Assembly (NCBI GenBank): GCA_028412835.1
Contig: JAONQW010000002.1
Coordinates: 62,001 to 126,000, forward strand
Source: Candidatus Pelagibacterales bacterium
Lineage (GTDB): Bacteria; Pseudomonadota; Alphaproteobacteria; Pelagibacterales; AG-422-B15
Length of the DNA stretch: 64,000 nt
Reading direction: 5' to 3'
Of the stretch, positions 1 to 10,768 are shown one piece after another (position 1 is the first letter of the stretch; each line of letters begins with the position of its first letter). Under the pieces are notes generated by a model, which did no database searches, had not been told where the DNA came from, and was given only the letters and a program-made list of their open reading frames with translations. The position numbers were made by a program, and so were the translations under genes.

Positions 1-363
1 AATCCCTACAACTCTTTTATTTGGGAGATACGCGACATGTGCACTGCCAATGAAAGGGGCCATATGATGTTCACAATGCGATTCAACTCTAATATCTTTA
101 AGCATAACAATTTCATCATACCCACCTGTTTCAGAAAATGTTTTAGAAAGGAACTCTCTCGGATCTTGGGCATAGCCTGCATACCAATCTCTGTAGGCTT
201 TAACAACTCTCTTTGGAGTATCTAATAAACCTTCTCTATCAGGATTTTCACCAACGAAGCTTATTAATGTTCTAACAGCTTTTTCAGCTTCAGCATTACT
301 AGGTCTCTTAATCTGAGCCTTTTTTATAGTTTTTTTAGTAACACTTTTTTTCTTCTTTTTCAT
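1..363 (-). CDS. folE: GTP cyclohydrolase I (C-terminus cut by window edge)
   Basis: My minus-strand translation from the ATG at 363 gives [64 protein letters not shown]...[28 protein letters not shown]; [18 protein letters not shown] is the FolE signature. Open at window edge so absent from the ORF track. Confidence 0.93.
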   Translation of the reverse strand, partial: MKKKKKSVTKKTIKKAQIKRPSNAEAEKAVRTLISFVGENPDREGLLDTPKRVVKAYRDWYAGYAQDPREFLSKTFSETGGYDEIVMLKDIRVESHCEHHMAPFIGSAHVAYLPNKRVVGI

Positions 364-413
364 AACTGGCGTTTCTACATCAAAAGAGATGTTTTTATAA
401 GGTAAATATACAA

Positions 414-806
414 TTAATTTAGTTTTTTATTGCCTAACGGCAAATCCAATGAAAATGATGGAATTTTAGCTAAAAACTCCTCACCATCGTCTAACTGCAT
501 CTTATAATTACCCTTCATAATACCACTAGTAGCATTTAAAGGTGTTCCGCTGGTATAAGTAAATTTACCACCGGGTTTAATTGTAGGCTGTTTACCAATC
601 ACTCCTTTACCTTCAACTTCTTGTTTTTTACCATTTGAATCGATAATTTCCCAATACCTACTTTTAAGCGTTACAGACTTAATACCGAGATTCTCAATTG
701 TGACATGATAAGCCCAGACATAATAATACTCTTCAGGAATAGATTGATCATCAAGGTATTCTGGTATCACTGAGATTTTAATTGAGCGACTTACTTGGTT
801 GTACAT
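414..806 (-). CDS. apaG: ApaG domain protein
   Basis: 130 aa; [15 protein letters not shown]...[14 protein letters not shown]...[27 protein letters not shown] is typical of ApaG. Confidence 0.93.
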   Translation of the reverse strand: MYNQVSRSIKISVIPEYLDDQSIPEEYYYVWAYHVTIENLGIKSVTLKSRYWEIIDSNGKKQEVEGKGVIGKQPTIKPGGKFTYTSGTPLNATSGIMKGNYKMQLDDGEEFLAKIPSFSLDLPLGNKKLN

Positions 807-954
807 AGTAAATATATATTAACAGGAAGTATATTAATCAAACAATAAAATTAATTTAATTTTCATTAAGGCTTATTTGTAATTTATCTATTTTTAATGG
901 TAATATGTAATAGAATATTAAAACTTAATTTGAAAAAAAATTAGATCTCATTAA

Positions 955-2511
955 ATGAAAAACTTTAAAGAATTAGCATTAGAATCCAAGGCTTGGCCAG
1001 TTGTAGAAGCAAGAAAAATTTTAGATAGAGTAACTAAATCTGGTAATAAAAGTATAAACTTACAAACAGGGTATGGTCCAAGTGGTCTGCCACATATTGG
1101 TACTTTTGGTGAGGTAGCTAGAACTACAATGATCTATAATGCTCTTAAGAATTTAACTGATTTAGAAATAAATCTCCTAACTTTTTCTGATGATTTAGAT
1201 GGTCTTCGAAAAGTTCCAGACAATATTCCAAATACAAAGCCCTTAGAAGAAAACTTGAATAGGCCACTAACATCAATTCCTGATCCATTTGGCACTCATC
1301 CAAGTTTTGGTGAACATAATAATGCTATGTTAAGAGACTTTTTAGATAAATTTGAATTTAATTATGAATTTAAAAGCGCTACAAATTTATATAAGTCAGG
1401 CTTTTTTGATGAACAGTTGATTAATGTTTTAAGGAATCATGATAAAATAAAAAATATTGTTTTACCCACTTTAGGTGTGGATAGACAAAAAACCTATAGC
1501 CCTTTTTTGCCAATATGCCCTGATACAAATAAAGTATTAGAGGTTGAGATCCTTGAGACTAAATTAGATAATAATTCAATTACGTATAAACATAATAATA
1601 AACTTTATGAAGTTCCAGTAACAGGTGGACATTGCAAACTACAATGGAAAGTTGACTGGGCAATGAGATGGATTGCTTTAGGCATTGACTACGAGATGTA
1701 TGGAAAAGACTTAATACCAACATTTCAACTTTCAGCTAAAATTTGTCGTGCTTTAGGAGGTAATCCTCCTGAAAATTATTTTTATGAATTATTCCTTGAT
1801 CAAAATGGTGAGAAAATTTCCAAATCTAAAGGTAATGGCCTGACTATAGATCAGTGGTTAAGCTATGCTCCACCAGAAACACTAAGTTACTTCATGTATC
1901 AGAATCCAAGACGAGCTAAAAAATTATTTTTGGATGTCATTCCAAAATCAACAGACGAATTCATATCTCTATTAAATAAATTTGATAAACAATCAGACAA
2001 AGAAAAATTAGATAGTCCAATTTGGCATATTTTTAACGGAAATCCATTAATGCACAGTGTGCCTGTCAGTTATAATATCTTGCTAAACTTAGTATCCGCT
2101 AGTACTGAAAATGATTCTTCAATAATTTTGGATTTTGTTGAAAGGTATGTTGGCAAAATTGAAAATAAAAATTTAGAATTTTTAAAATCTTTAATTGATT
2201 GTGTCACAAATTTTAATAATGATGTTTCAAAAAATATATCAAACTTTAAAACTCCAAATACAAATGAAATTAAAATATTCAATGATCTAATTAGTAGATT
2301 GCAAAAAATGAAAGATGAAACTGATGCAGAAATAATACAAACTGAGATATATCAAATAGGAAAAGATTATGAGTTTGAAAATCTTAGAGACTGGTTTAAA
2401 TTAGTTTATCAGGTTTTATTTGGTAAAGATGATGGACCAAGATTTGGAACTTTTGTTGCAATTTATGGTATTGAAAAAACTATTAAATTAATTGAAAGTA
2501 GACTTATCTAA
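955..2511 (+). CDS. lysK: Lysyl-tRNA synthetase, class I
   Basis: 518 aa; GPSGLPHIGTFGEVART and KISKSKGNG class I aaRS motifs. Confidence 0.93.
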   Translation: MKNFKELALESKAWPVVEARKILDRVTKSGNKSINLQTGYGPSGLPHIGTFGEVARTTMIYNALKNLTDLEINLLTFSDDLDGLRKVPDNIPNTKPLEENLNRPLTSIPDPFGTHPSFGEHNNAMLRDFLDKFEFNYEFKSATNLYKSGFFDEQLINVLRNHDKIKNIVLPTLGVDRQKTYSPFLPICPDTNKVLEVEILETKLDNNSITYKHNNKLYEVPVTGGHCKLQWKVDWAMRWIALGIDYEMYGKDLIPTFQLSAKICRALGGNPPENYFYELFLDQNGEKISKSKGNGLTIDQWLSYAPPETLSYFMYQNPRRAKKLFLDVIPKSTDEFISLLNKFDKQSDKEKLDSPIWHIFNGNPLMHSVPVSYNILLNLVSASTENDSSIILDFVERYVGKIENKNLEFLKSLIDCVTNFNNDVSKNISNFKTPNTNEIKIFNDLISRLQKMKDETDAEIIQTEIYQIGKDYEFENLRDWFKLVYQVLFGKDDGPRFGTFVAIYGIEKTIKLIESRLI

Positions 2512-2520
2512 CTTATTTCT

Positions 2521-3561
2521 ATGGATAAAATTTTAATAAATCTACTAAGACAATTTAATCCTGAAACTGCACATAATATTTCTCTTAAATTATTAAAATA
2601 CGCCCCAGTATTCCCCAGTGTATATAAACATAAAAGTCTTGAGCTTAAAGTTGCAGATTTAAGTTTTATAAATCCTATTGGAATGGCAGCTGGGTTCGAT
2701 AAAAATGCTGAAGTTTTTAATAGTCTAGCTAAGATTGGCTTTGGGTTTACTGAATGTGGAACTGTTACACTGCATCCTCAGTATGGAAATCCTAAACCAA
2801 GAGTCTTTCGTTATATTGAAGATCAAGCCATAGTAAATAGACTTGGATTTAACAATAAAGGTATAAATAATTTTCTATCTAATCTTGCAAAAAGAAATAA
2901 TTTTGGATCGCCAGTAGGAATTAATATTGGTCCAAACAAGGACAGTAAAAACTTTATTGATGACTATGTCAATCTAGCCAATCAAGTACATGATTATGCA
3001 GACTATATAACAATAAATATATCATCACCCAATACTGAAAATTTAAGAAATTTGCAGAATAAAAATGAACTTGAAGAATTGATAAAAGTATTAGTCTCCT
3101 CGTTAAATGATAAAAAAATACAAAAACCAATCTTTATAAAAATAAACCCAGATGAAAATAAAGAGAGCTATAAGGATATAGTTAATTTAGTAAATAAATA
3201 TTCTATTACAGGCTTAATTATATCCAATACTACAATTCACCGTGGAAATGATTTATCTAATAAAATACAAAATGAATCTGGAGGCCTTTCTGGTAAACCA
3301 CTTTTTAGTAAAGCAAATGAAATTTTAGAATTGCTATATCGAGAAACACAAGGTTCAGTCGTTTTAATTGGGGTAGGTGGTATTTCAAGTGGTTACGATG
3401 CCTATCAAAAAATAAAATTAGGAGCGTCTCTCGTGCAACTTTATTCAGCTTTTGCTTTTCAGGGACCTAATCTTATTAATCGTATGAACAAAGAGCTTGC
3501 ACAGCTAATTAAAAAAGACGGTTTTAATTCTATTTCAGAAGCTATAGGGTCTGGAATATGA
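2521..3561 (+). CDS. pyrD: Dihydroorotate dehydrogenase (quinone)
   Basis: 346 aa; NPIGMAAGFDKNAE, TVTLHPQYGNPKPR, NISSPNTENLRNLQ, GVGGISSGYDAYQKI. Confidence 0.95.
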   Translation: MDKILINLLRQFNPETAHNISLKLLKYAPVFPSVYKHKSLELKVADLSFINPIGMAAGFDKNAEVFNSLAKIGFGFTECGTVTLHPQYGNPKPRVFRYIEDQAIVNRLGFNNKGINNFLSNLAKRNNFGSPVGINIGPNKDSKNFIDDYVNLANQVHDYADYITINISSPNTENLRNLQNKNELEELIKVLVSSLNDKKIQKPIFIKINPDENKESYKDIVNLVNKYSITGLIISNTTIHRGNDLSNKIQNESGGLSGKPLFSKANEILELLYRETQGSVVLIGVGGISSGYDAYQKIKLGASLVQLYSAFAFQGPNLINRMNKELAQLIKKDGFNSISEAIGSGI

Positions 3562-4430
3562 TATTTATTCCTTTATCAGTAAAATCTAATCCTGAAGATT
3601 CTTTAGAAATTAATCGTAAGCCTACTTTAAATAAAAACATATTTATTACTGGGGCTGCATCAGGAATTGGTAAAGCTACAGCCCTATTTTTTTCAAAAAA
3701 AGGCTGGAATGTTGGTTTATTTGATATCAATGAAGAGGGATTACAAGAAGTTGCAAATGAAATTGGACACAATTCCTGTATGTTTAAAAGGCTTGATGTT
3801 ACCAACTTAGAGCAATGGACAGATGCAGTTGATGCTTATAGTGAATATACAAATGGTAAGTGCGATCTTTTTTTCAATAATGCTGGTATTGCTGCTTTCA
3901 CAGGAAGAATTGAAGATATACCAATTCAAGAAGCACATAATATAGTTAATATAAATCTTAATGGGGTTATTAATGGGGTATACAAAGTTTTACCTCTTTT
4001 GAAAAATACAAATCAAAGCATGATTATAAATACAGGTTCAGTAGGAAGTTTTTTACCCGTTCCTGGAGCAGCTGTATATTCAGCAACTAAATTTGCGGTA
4101 AGAGGATTGACAGAAGGTCTTAATATTGAATTTGCAAAACATGGAATTAAAGTTAGTGAGCTTAATCCTTGGTTTACTGAAACACCAATTTTAGATGCAA
4201 AACAATCTACACCATTAATGGATGGGGCTTTGCAACGTGATGTTATAAAGTCTAAATCTGTTATACACACAACAGAAAAAGTTGCTAAACGTGTATTCAA
4301 AATTTATCACACAAGAAGTATTCACAATGTTGTTGGCTTTACTGGCAACTTAGCTGTATTTATAATGCGTTACTGTCCAGCAATTATAAGGCGAATGTCA
4401 CGTAAAATATATGCTGACTATTTTTCTTAA
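3558..4430 (+). CDS. SDR family oxidoreductase
   Basis: FITGAASGIGKATALFF, NNAGIA, YSATKFAV; ATGA overlap with pyrD stop. Confidence 0.85.
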   Translation: MIFIPLSVKSNPEDSLEINRKPTLNKNIFITGAASGIGKATALFFSKKGWNVGLFDINEEGLQEVANEIGHNSCMFKRLDVTNLEQWTDAVDAYSEYTNGKCDLFFNNAGIAAFTGRIEDIPIQEAHNIVNINLNGVINGVYKVLPLLKNTNQSMIINTGSVGSFLPVPGAAVYSATKFAVRGLTEGLNIEFAKHGIKVSELNPWFTETPILDAKQSTPLMDGALQRDVIKSKSVIHTTEKVAKRVFKIYHTRSIHNVVGFTGNLAVFIMRYCPAIIRRMSRKIYADYFS

Positions 4431-5302
4431 ACAGACCTTTTAGCTTTATCGGCCTCATTTGACGATTTAATCATATTTCTTAGTTTATCCCATTCTTCAT
4501 CGGTAACATCCTTAAGCATATCGTAAAAGCTACCAGCGTGGTTTAACCATTGGGCACCATCAATCGTTACTATCTCACCTGTTAAATATTCACATCCATC
4601 AGCCATAAGAAAAGTTGCAAGATTAGCTAATTCTAGCAGTTCTCCAGTTCTTTTCATTGGTATAGCGTCCATTAAATTAGCTCCTTTTCCACCTGGTGCG
4701 AGTCTATCCCAGGCACCTTTTGTAGGAAATGGACCAGGCGCAATTGCATTTAGTCTAATTCCTCTATTGCCCCATTCAGCAGCTAATGACTTTGTCATTG
4801 TCGCTAAACCAGATTTAGACATTGCTGAGGGTACTGTGAAAGGGCCACTGCTATGAACCCAAGTTGTTATAATAGAAATAACACTGCCATTTAATTTGTT
4901 ATCTAACCATCTTTTTCCAATAGCATTGGTTGTGTAAAAAGTTCCATTAAAAACAATATTTGAAATTGCGTTAAAAGCTTTTGGTGACAAATCTTCAGTT
5001 CTGGAAATAAAATTGCCAGCAGCATTATTTACTAAACCTGTTAGAGGTCCTTCAGCCCAAATCTCTTCAACCATATCTTCTATAGCTTCAGGAACTTTAA
5101 TATCACAAGATATACCTTTGACAGATCCACCATGTAACTCCATCATTTCTTTTGCAGATTCATCAAGAACTGATTTTCTTCTCCCACAAATGTATATTTC
5201 AGCACCCAGCTCTAAGTAACGAGTAGCCATTGCCTTACCTAAGCCTGAGCCTCCACCAGTAACTAAAATTCTTTTACCTTTTAATAAATCTTTTTGAAAC
5301 AT
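4427..5302 (-). CDS. SDR family oxidoreductase (2,4-dienoyl-CoA-reductase-like)
   Basis: LVTGGGSGLGKAMATRY, LVNNAAGNF, LTGEIVTIDGAQWL. Confidence 0.85.
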   Translation of the reverse strand: MFQKDLLKGKRILVTGGGSGLGKAMATRYLELGAEIYICGRRKSVLDESAKEMMELHGGSVKGISCDIKVPEAIEDMVEEIWAEGPLTGLVNNAAGNFISRTEDLSPKAFNAISNIVFNGTFYTTNAIGKRWLDNKLNGSVISIITTWVHSSGPFTVPSAMSKSGLATMTKSLAAEWGNRGIRLNAIAPGPFPTKGAWDRLAPGGKGANLMDAIPMKRTGELLELANLATFLMADGCEYLTGEIVTIDGAQWLNHAGSFYDMLKDVTDEEWDKLRNMIKSSNEADKAKRSV

Positions 5303-5312
5303 ACTTCTCTCC

Positions 5313-6041
5313 TTAGCCTAGTGAATTTAAAATTGGAAAATATTCAATAAAAAAGAATGCAATTTCTTGCATTCGATTAGTTAGAATAAGGACTCCAAAT
5401 AAAATTAGCAAGAGTCCCGTAAAAATTTCTATTGGACGAATATAAGACCTTATTTTAATAAGGAATTTTAAAAAGTATCCTATGCCTGCAGCAGCTAACA
5501 AAAATGGAATTCCTAAGCCAGCAGAATAAGTCAATAAAAGCCATATTCCAAAATAAATACTGTCAGAACTTGCAGCGACTGACAAAACACTTCCTAAGAT
5601 TGGACCGATACATGGTGTCCAACCAAAAGCAAATGAGATACCTACAATGTAAGAGCCTATCAGGCCAGGCTTGAAATTCTCTATTTGAAATCTAGTATCT
5701 TTATTTAAAAATTTAAACTGAATTAAATGAGTAAAGTGAATTCCAAAAAGAATTATAATAATTCCTGCTGCAATTCGAAAATAATCTAAATATTCGTATA
5801 AAATATTACTTATTGAACTAGCGGTGGCTCCAAGAAGAGTAAAAACAGTTGAAAAACCTAAAACGAAAGCTACTGCAAACTTAAATACACTTATCTTCTC
5901 TTTATTTTCTTCGTCTATAATTTTATCCAGCGAAGTACCAGCTAGGAAGCATAAGTAGCCAGGCACTATTGGCAAAACACATGGTGAAAGAAAGCTTAAT
6001 AAGCCTGCTAAAAATACAAAAGCAAATGATATCTCTTCCAA
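5313..6041 (-). CDS. Cytochrome c biogenesis protein CcdA family
   Basis: 242 aa polytopic; FLAGLLSFLSPCVLPIVPGYL and FGWTPCIGPILGSVL cysteine motifs. Confidence 0.9.
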   Translation of the reverse strand: MEEISFAFVFLAGLLSFLSPCVLPIVPGYLCFLAGTSLDKIIDEENKEKISVFKFAVAFVLGFSTVFTLLGATASSISNILYEYLDYFRIAAGIIIILFGIHFTHLIQFKFLNKDTRFQIENFKPGLIGSYIVGISFAFGWTPCIGPILGSVLSVAASSDSIYFGIWLLLTYSAGLGIPFLLAAAGIGYFLKFLIKIRSYIRPIEIFTGLLLILFGVLILTNRMQEIAFFFIEYFPILNSLG

Positions 6042-6044
6042 AAC

Positions 6045-6812
6045 TTATGTCTTTCTCAATCTACGAAACATTTCAGCACTAATCCATCCCATAAAGCCTG
6101 CTAAAAATACAGCCAGTAATCCATATATTAATGGAAAGTTGATAGCTAAGTTGTGAATCACTGACTCAATTCCAATTCTTTTAACTTTAAAGTCATAATT
6201 ATAACCTTTCTTTAACTCTGAATTAATCAATAGGTAAACTGATACTGTATAATTACCTACTGGAACAGTATTTGGAATTGGTATATTAGTTTTGAACAAA
6301 TTACCATCAAGAATATCAATTTGTGTTGAATCATTATTTATAGCAAATAAATCAAGATTATTTTTATTTCTTTTCATAGCATTCATAAAATCATGTCTAT
6401 CTTTAGGCATTCTTATTTTGCCCCATTCAATTTCTTGAGTATCTTGATCTGATAATAAAGTAATATTATTTTTATTAAGAATCTCATCGTTAATTTCAGT
6501 TGTACTTATTAAATAATAGAAGCCAGGAACTTCTTTAAAAGTTACTTCAGCATTGTTTAACCAAAATCCAAAAAAAGGTTTCTTTTTTCTTACCTGTACA
6601 GTTTGTGGGGGTCCTTTAACTTCAATAATAACATCACCCTTTGCATCTCTTGGCAATGATGGGTCAGAATAAAATGCACCAAAAACAAGCAAGTCTTGTC
6701 CAGAAAAATTTGCTCCTATGGTAATTTCATTTAGATCTGATCCAATTACTAAAGCACTTGCATTACCTTGATATATAAATAAAGAGATAAAAATAGCTAA
6801 AATATTTCTCAT
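6045..6812 (-). CDS. TIGR02186 family protein
   Basis: Signal peptide, IGANFSGQDLLVFGAF, C-terminal TM; adjacent to a TSUP transporter as is usual for this family. Confidence 0.8.
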   Translation of the reverse strand: MRNILAIFISLFIYQGNASALVIGSDLNEITIGANFSGQDLLVFGAFYSDPSLPRDAKGDVIIEVKGPPQTVQVRKKKPFFGFWLNNAEVTFKEVPGFYYLISTTEINDEILNKNNITLLSDQDTQEIEWGKIRMPKDRHDFMNAMKRNKNNLDLFAINNDSTQIDILDGNLFKTNIPIPNTVPVGNYTVSVYLLINSELKKGYNYDFKVKRIGIESVIHNLAINFPLIYGLLAVFLAGFMGWISAEMFRRLRKT

Positions 6813-6814
6813 TT

Positions 6815-7738
6815 TTAATATAACTCTTTAATTACTGATATTGAAAAAATATCTGTAGGTTGAATCAAAAGATCAGTTCCAATTTTAAATGCTACTGCCA
6901 AAACTATAATTGCTAATAAAGCTCTTAGCTCTTCACCTCTAAATTTATTAGTAAATATTACTCCCAGTTGTGCTCCTATAACCGAAGAGAGAATTAAACT
7001 GAAAGCCAGAACTGCATCTACAGCAAAAGTTGAAGTCGCATGAAGCAAAGTAACAAAAGCAGTTATAAAAATAATTTGAAATAATGATGTACCAATTACT
7101 TTTGAAGTTGGCATACCAAGAAAGTAGATCATTGAAGGTATTAGAATGAAAGATCCTCCAATACCCATTGTTGCAGATAATATTCCTATAAAATATCCAA
7201 TTATGATTGGAGGTATGACGCTAATATATAAATTAGAAGAATAAAATCTTACTTTAAATGGAAGTCTGTGTGCCCAGTTATGATAATGTAACTTTCTTTT
7301 AACAGTTCTTTTTCTAATTCGATCTCTAATCACTTGAGAGCTTTCAATTAACATTAGAGTTCCAATTGAGAATAGAAGTATAAAATAAACTATTGCTAAA
7401 AAAGTTTCAATTTGTCCTGCGTTGGATAGTAGTTTAAAAATCCAAATTCCAGTAAAGGATCCAAATAACCCACCCAATAATAAATACATACCCATTTTAA
7501 CATCTACTAATCCCTGTCTCCAATGTGATAGTGCTCCCGAAACAGATGCGGCTACAATTTGATTTGCAGAAGTAGCCACGGCCACATTTGGTGGAATACC
7601 TATAAACATTAGCAATGGAGTCATTAAGAAACCACCGCCAAGACCTAACATACCAGATAGAAATCCCACAGCTCCACCAAGTGACAATATTATAAAAATA
7701 TTAACTGAGAGCTCTGCAATGGGCAGATAAATATTCAT
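6815..7738 (-). CDS. Sulfite exporter TauE/SafE (TSUP) family transporter
   Basis: GFLSGMLGLGGGFLMTPLL and GILSATMGIGGSFILIPSM duplicated motif. Confidence 0.88.
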   Translation of the reverse strand: MNIYLPIAELSVNIFIILSLGGAVGFLSGMLGLGGGFLMTPLLMFIGIPPNVAVATSANQIVAASVSGALSHWRQGLVDVKMGMYLLLGGLFGSFTGIWIFKLLSNAGQIETFLAIVYFILLFSIGTLMLIESSQVIRDRIRKRTVKRKLHYHNWAHRLPFKVRFYSSNLYISVIPPIIIGYFIGILSATMGIGGSFILIPSMIYFLGMPTSKVIGTSLFQIIFITAFVTLLHATSTFAVDAVLAFSLILSSVIGAQLGVIFTNKFRGEELRALLAIIVLAVAFKIGTDLLIQPTDIFSISVIKELY

Positions 7739-7814
7739 AATTTATGCATTCTTTTTAACTTTAAATATATTATATATGTTGATATTAATTTACTATCAAA
7801 ATAAGAAAGAATTC

Positions 7815-9584
7815 ATGGTTTATAAAAGTCCTATAGCAGACTTCAAATATAATTTAGATATGTTGGGGTATAACTCTTTTGCTGAGTCAATCGATCAGTT
7901 TAAAGACTTCGATACTGAAACTGTAATTAGTGTAGTTGAGCAAGTTGCTAAATTCAATGAACAAGAAATGGTTGATAGCAATAAGAAAGCTGATCGCGAA
8001 GGTATTGTTTATATTAAAGATGGCAAAGAGGGCCCAGAGGTGAAAACTCCAGACTATTTTAAGCCATTGTATCAAAGCGTTATTGAATCAGGATACATTG
8101 GTGCTTCTAATCCAACTGAGTATGGAGGTGGAGGTGCCCCATTTGCTATGGGAATACTCAATGGTGAAATTGGCATCGCATCAAATATGGCTTTCTATAT
8201 GGGGCCTGGCTTAAGCCAAGGAGCAATAAAAGCTATTCTAAAAAAAGGTAACAAAGAATTAAAAGATAAATATCTTCCAAAAATGATTTCAGGTGAATGG
8301 ATGGGAACCATGTGTTTAACTGAACCGCAGTGTGGAACTGATTTAGGGCTTATTAGATCAACTGCAACTCCAGAAGAAGATTACTATAAATTAAATGGAC
8401 AAAAAATCTGGATATCTTTTGGGGAACACGATCTTACGGAAAATATTATTCATCTTGTGCTTGCACGACTACCTGATGCACCAGAAGGCATTAAAGGTAT
8501 AAGTCTATTTCTTGTTCCAAAAAGACTGGATGATAATTCTAGAAATCCAATTTTTTGTGGAGGGTTAGAGCATAAATTAGGCATCATTTCTTCACCAACA
8601 TGTGTAATGAATATGGATGACGCAAGAGGGTGGATGATTGGTGAACCAAATAAAGGTATGGAAGCTATGTTTCTTATGATGAATGATGCAAGACTAAAAG
8701 TAGGACTACAAGGTGTTGCTATGTCAGAGATTGCTTATCAAAATGCATTAGATTTTGCCAAAAATAGAAGACAGATGCGTTCTGTTGTGAAAGATAAACA
8801 AGAGTCTGATGCCAAAGCAGACAATATAATAGTACATCCAGATGTTAGACGAATGCTTATGAATGTTAAGTCAACTACAGAAGCAATGAGATCTCTTTGT
8901 ATTTATACTTCTATGAAAATTGATTTAGCAGAACATCATCCAGATGACTCAGTGAGAGAAACAGCTGAAGATTTTGCAGCTATAATGACACCAATTATCA
9001 AATCATACTGTAGTGAAAAAGGATTTTTAAACTGTTCAGATTCATTGCAAGTCTTGGGAGGTAGTGGTTTTACTAAAGAATATCCATTAGAGCAGTATAT
9101 GCGTGATGTGAGAATTGCTCTAATTTATGAGGGAACTAATGGTATTCAAGCATTAGACTTGGTTGGAAGAAAATTAACCATGCACAAAGGCAGGCTTTTA
9201 CAAAACTTTCAAAAAGAAGTTCAACAATTTATAAATGAAAATAAGGATAACGAAAACATTTCAACTTTTATAAAAGCTTTAGAAGCTGCAGTAAAAGAAG
9301 TAATGGTTTCAACTATGTGGCTGATGCAAAATGGTATGCAAGATCCTGAAAACGCTTTGTCTTCAGCGTCTGACTACTTAAATTTAGTAGCTTTGACTTC
9401 ATTAACTTACATGTGGGCAAGGATGGCAAAATTTTCTGATGGAAAAAATGAACCTCAGCACAAGACTAAAATTAAGACAGGTACTTATTTTATTGATAAG
9501 TTTATTCCAGAATTACAAATGTATTCAAAAAAAGTTCAGTCTGGAAAATCAACCTTAATGGAAATGGAAGTTGAGGAATTTTAA
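7815..9584 (+). CDS. Acyl-CoA dehydrogenase with C-terminal extension (DmdC-like)
   Basis: ~589 aa; MCLTEPQCGTDLGLIRS, QVLGGSGFTKEYPLEQYMRDVRIALIYEGTNGIQALDLVGRK. ATG at 7815 preferred over the upstream in-frame start at 7776. Confidence 0.85.
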   Translation: MVYKSPIADFKYNLDMLGYNSFAESIDQFKDFDTETVISVVEQVAKFNEQEMVDSNKKADREGIVYIKDGKEGPEVKTPDYFKPLYQSVIESGYIGASNPTEYGGGGAPFAMGILNGEIGIASNMAFYMGPGLSQGAIKAILKKGNKELKDKYLPKMISGEWMGTMCLTEPQCGTDLGLIRSTATPEEDYYKLNGQKIWISFGEHDLTENIIHLVLARLPDAPEGIKGISLFLVPKRLDDNSRNPIFCGGLEHKLGIISSPTCVMNMDDARGWMIGEPNKGMEAMFLMMNDARLKVGLQGVAMSEIAYQNALDFAKNRRQMRSVVKDKQESDAKADNIIVHPDVRRMLMNVKSTTEAMRSLCIYTSMKIDLAEHHPDDSVRETAEDFAAIMTPIIKSYCSEKGFLNCSDSLQVLGGSGFTKEYPLEQYMRDVRIALIYEGTNGIQALDLVGRKLTMHKGRLLQNFQKEVQQFINENKDNENISTFIKALEAAVKEVMVSTMWLMQNGMQDPENALSSASDYLNLVALTSLTYMWARMAKFSDGKNEPQHKTKIKTGTYFIDKFIPELQMYSKKVQSGKSTLMEMEVEEF

Positions 9585-9586
9585 AA

Positions 9587-10768
9587 TTAAAACTTTAATT
9601 GTTTTGCGGCTAAGTCCAACATAATTTCTTCTGAACCACCACCAATTGCATTAACTCTTACCTCACGATAGATACGTTCAACTTTGCCTGGACCACTATT
9701 AGCTCTTAGATAGCCAGCACCACCAAGAATTTGCATTGCTTCTCGAGCACAATATTCCATTGTTTTACTTGCCTGTACTTTAAGTAGAGAAAGATCTGCA
9801 GTTGGTTTTTCTCCATTCATAACTCTCCATGTTAGAAGTTCCATGTAAGCTTTTGTTGCGTTCACCATTCTAGACATCTCAGACAGTTTATGTCTAATAA
9901 CTTGATTTTCAATTAGAGGCTTTCCAAACGTGATTCTATCTCTTGCCCACGCAACAGACTCATCAATACAAATTTGAGAATATGCATTCATTCCTGCCGC
10001 AAGACCCAAGCGCTCTTGGCTGAAGTTAGACATAATTCCTGCCCAACCACTATTTTCTCCACCAATTAAATTTTCTACGGGCACTCGACAATCATCAAAG
10101 TATAGAACTGCAGTATCAGATGCAAGCCAGCCCATTTTTTTTAAGGGGGTTTGGGTAAATCCTGGCGTGCCTTTTTCAACGACAATTGCAGATATGCCAG
10201 AAGTTCCAGGACCACCTGTTCTACATGCAATCACATAATAATCAGCACGCATACCCGAAGTAATAAACATTTTTGATCCATTTAAAATATAATCACTTCC
10301 ATCCCTTATCGCCTTAGTCTTAATGCCAGCTACATCAGATCCCCCTGAAGGTTCAGTCACTCCAAGACAAGCAATTTTATCTCCTGCAATAACTGGGGTT
10401 ATATATTTTTCTTTTTGTTCTTCAGTTCCAAGGGCAAGGATTAGAGGTAGTGAAATATTAAGTGACAATAAGCTTGCTGCTATACCGCCACTTCCTTGCG
10501 CAAGTTCCTCTGAAGTTACAATACCATGAAAAATGTCTATACCCTCGAAAGTACCACCATATTGTTCAGGATACCCCATCCCCAATAAGCCAAAATCTCC
10601 AGCTTTTTTATATAATTCTCGAGGAAATTCACCGGCTTCTTCCCACTCTTCAACAAAGGGAGCAATTTCCTTTGCTACAAATTTCTTTAATTCTTCTCGC
10701 CAAGCATGGTGTGACTCATTATAAAATAAATTTTCTTTACCTGGGGCGATTCCAGCTGGGGGTATCAT
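9587..10768 (-). CDS. Acyl-CoA dehydrogenase family protein
   Basis: 393 aa; CLGVTEPSGGSDVAGIKTKA, MQILGGAGYLRANSGPGKVERIYREVRVNAIGGGSEEIMLDLA. Confidence 0.9.
   Translation of the reverse strand: MIPPAGIAPGKENLFYNESHHAWREELKKFVAKEIAPFVEEWEEAGEFPRELYKKAGDFGLLGMGYPEQYGGTFEGIDIFHGIVTSEELAQGSGGIAASLLSLNISLPLILALGTEEQKEKYITPVIAGDKIACLGVTEPSGGSDVAGIKTKAIRDGSDYILNGSKMFITSGMRADYYVIACRTGGPGTSGISAIVVEKGTPGFTQTPLKKMGWLASDTAVLYFDDCRVPVENLIGGENSGWAGIMSNFSQERLGLAAGMNAYSQICIDESVAWARDRITFGKPLIENQVIRHKLSEMSRMVNATKAYMELLTWRVMNGEKPTADLSLLKVQASKTMEYCAREAMQILGGAGYLRANSGPGKVERIYREVRVNAIGGGSEEIMLDLAAKQLKF

Noticed and set aside
955-2511. Class I lysyl-tRNA synthetase as an unusual find
   Set aside because: LysK is common in Alphaproteobacteria; not noteworthy.
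7776-7814. Upstream start (MLILIYYQNKKEF) of the acyl-CoA dehydrogenase ORF
   Set aside because: The Met at 7815 matches the usual N-terminus of this family; the extension looks like read-through of the promoter region.
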